From positions 1-5,508 of the forward strand of contig CALREM010000027.1 of the NCBI GenBank assembly GCA_943355185.1: a stretch of DNA of 5,508 nt. The letters run 5' to 3'. The notes under the pieces are model-generated. The model saw only the letters and a list, made by a program, of their open reading frames with translations, was not told where the DNA came from and did not search any database. Positions 5,392 to 5,508 of the stretch are shown here, in pieces. Every line of letters starts with the position of its first letter. The first letter of the stretch is position 1. The position numbers were made by a program, and so were the translations under genes. Origin of the DNA: Candidatus Nomurabacteria bacterium (GTDB taxonomy: Bacteria; Patescibacteriota; Minisyncoccia; Phycocordibacterales; PALSA-1337).

Positions 5392-5508
5392 TAGTGAACT
5401 TCAGACATTCTCGAATATGTGTACTACTGATTCTAATCGGTATATGTTCAAACATATCACTACTATCCGTGCAGGCTCAAACTGCTGATCTGCAAACCAA
5501 AATTGATC
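5388..5508 (+). CDS. Secreted protein start (signal peptide plus coiled-coil onset), possibly an EnvC/M23-type peptidoglycan hydrolase; 3' truncated
   Basis: An open frame starts at ATG 5388, overlapping the gltX stop as ATGA, and runs unbroken for 40 codons to the window end. A GTG two codons downstream (5394) is an alternative start. Residues 1-30 form a typical signal peptide: positive residues R6, H7 and R9, a hydrophobic core (about 11-27, CVLLILIGI...), and a VQA cleavage site after residue 30. There is no lipobox, as C20 is preceded by isoleucine. The mature end begins QTADLQTKID, a polar heptad-like start resembling the long coiled coil that precedes the M23 peptidase domain in EnvC-like amidase activators and endopeptidases. 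Export is well supported. The hydrolase identity is inferred from this short stretch and the cell-wall gene context; any secreted coiled-coil protein would fit. Confidence 0.65.
   Translation, partial: MIVNFRHSRICVLLILIGICSNISLLSVQAQTADLQTKID

Noticed and set aside
5436..5450. Lipoprotein lipobox around Cys20 of the last gene
   Set aside because: Residue -1 is isoleucine rather than Gly/Ala/Ser, and a better signal peptidase I site (VQA) follows.

Overview
The window is a compact block of bacterial chromosome in which every gene lies on the + strand. It holds the end of scpA, complete scpB, ftsW, murG and gltX, a small membrane-anchored surface protein of the DUF7282 type, and the first 40 codons of an exported, probably peptidoglycan-acting protein. 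The protein style points to the Candidate Phyla Radiation (Patescibacteria), most likely Parcubacteria. The signs are a MurG with HESD in place of HEQN, an FtsW with an IGD catalytic loop, a short GluRS with a reduced connector and KLSGR signature, a DUF7282 protein, and no visible Shine-Dalgarno sequence anywhere. That placement is from memory of family sequences, not from a search. The standard genetic code fits: stops are TAA or TGA, and tryptophan is always TGG.

Layout: 1-461 is the C-terminal part of ScpA and 480-1055 is ScpB, together the non-SMC subunits of condensin. ScpB overlaps the FtsW start by one base (TAATG). FtsW (1055-2158) and MurG (2212-3348) make the last cytoplasmic lipid precursor and polymerise it at the septum. 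A separate monocistronic unit follows: an extended -10 promoter at 3351-3359, the DUF7282 gene (3413-3913) and a strong hairpin terminator (3937-3978) set in a field of 7-base repeats (3922-4019). GltX (4045-5391) then begins a new unit and overlaps, by ATGA, a secreted protein with a signal peptide that runs off the window at 5508.

The genes join chromosome segregation (ScpAB), septal wall synthesis (MurG, FtsW) and probably wall remodelling (the last gene), with tRNA charging (GltX) in between. This is housekeeping content.

The most unusual signal is regulatory. Four starts (scpB, ftsW, murG, gltX) each have a -10-like hexamer ending 6 to 9 bases before the ATG, with a run of 3 to 5 C between hexamer and ATG. 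This predicts leaderless or nearly leaderless mRNAs with a shared C-rich discriminator. The second notable item is the heptad-repeat inverted element around the terminator. No defence system, mobile element, CRISPR array or RNA gene was seen.
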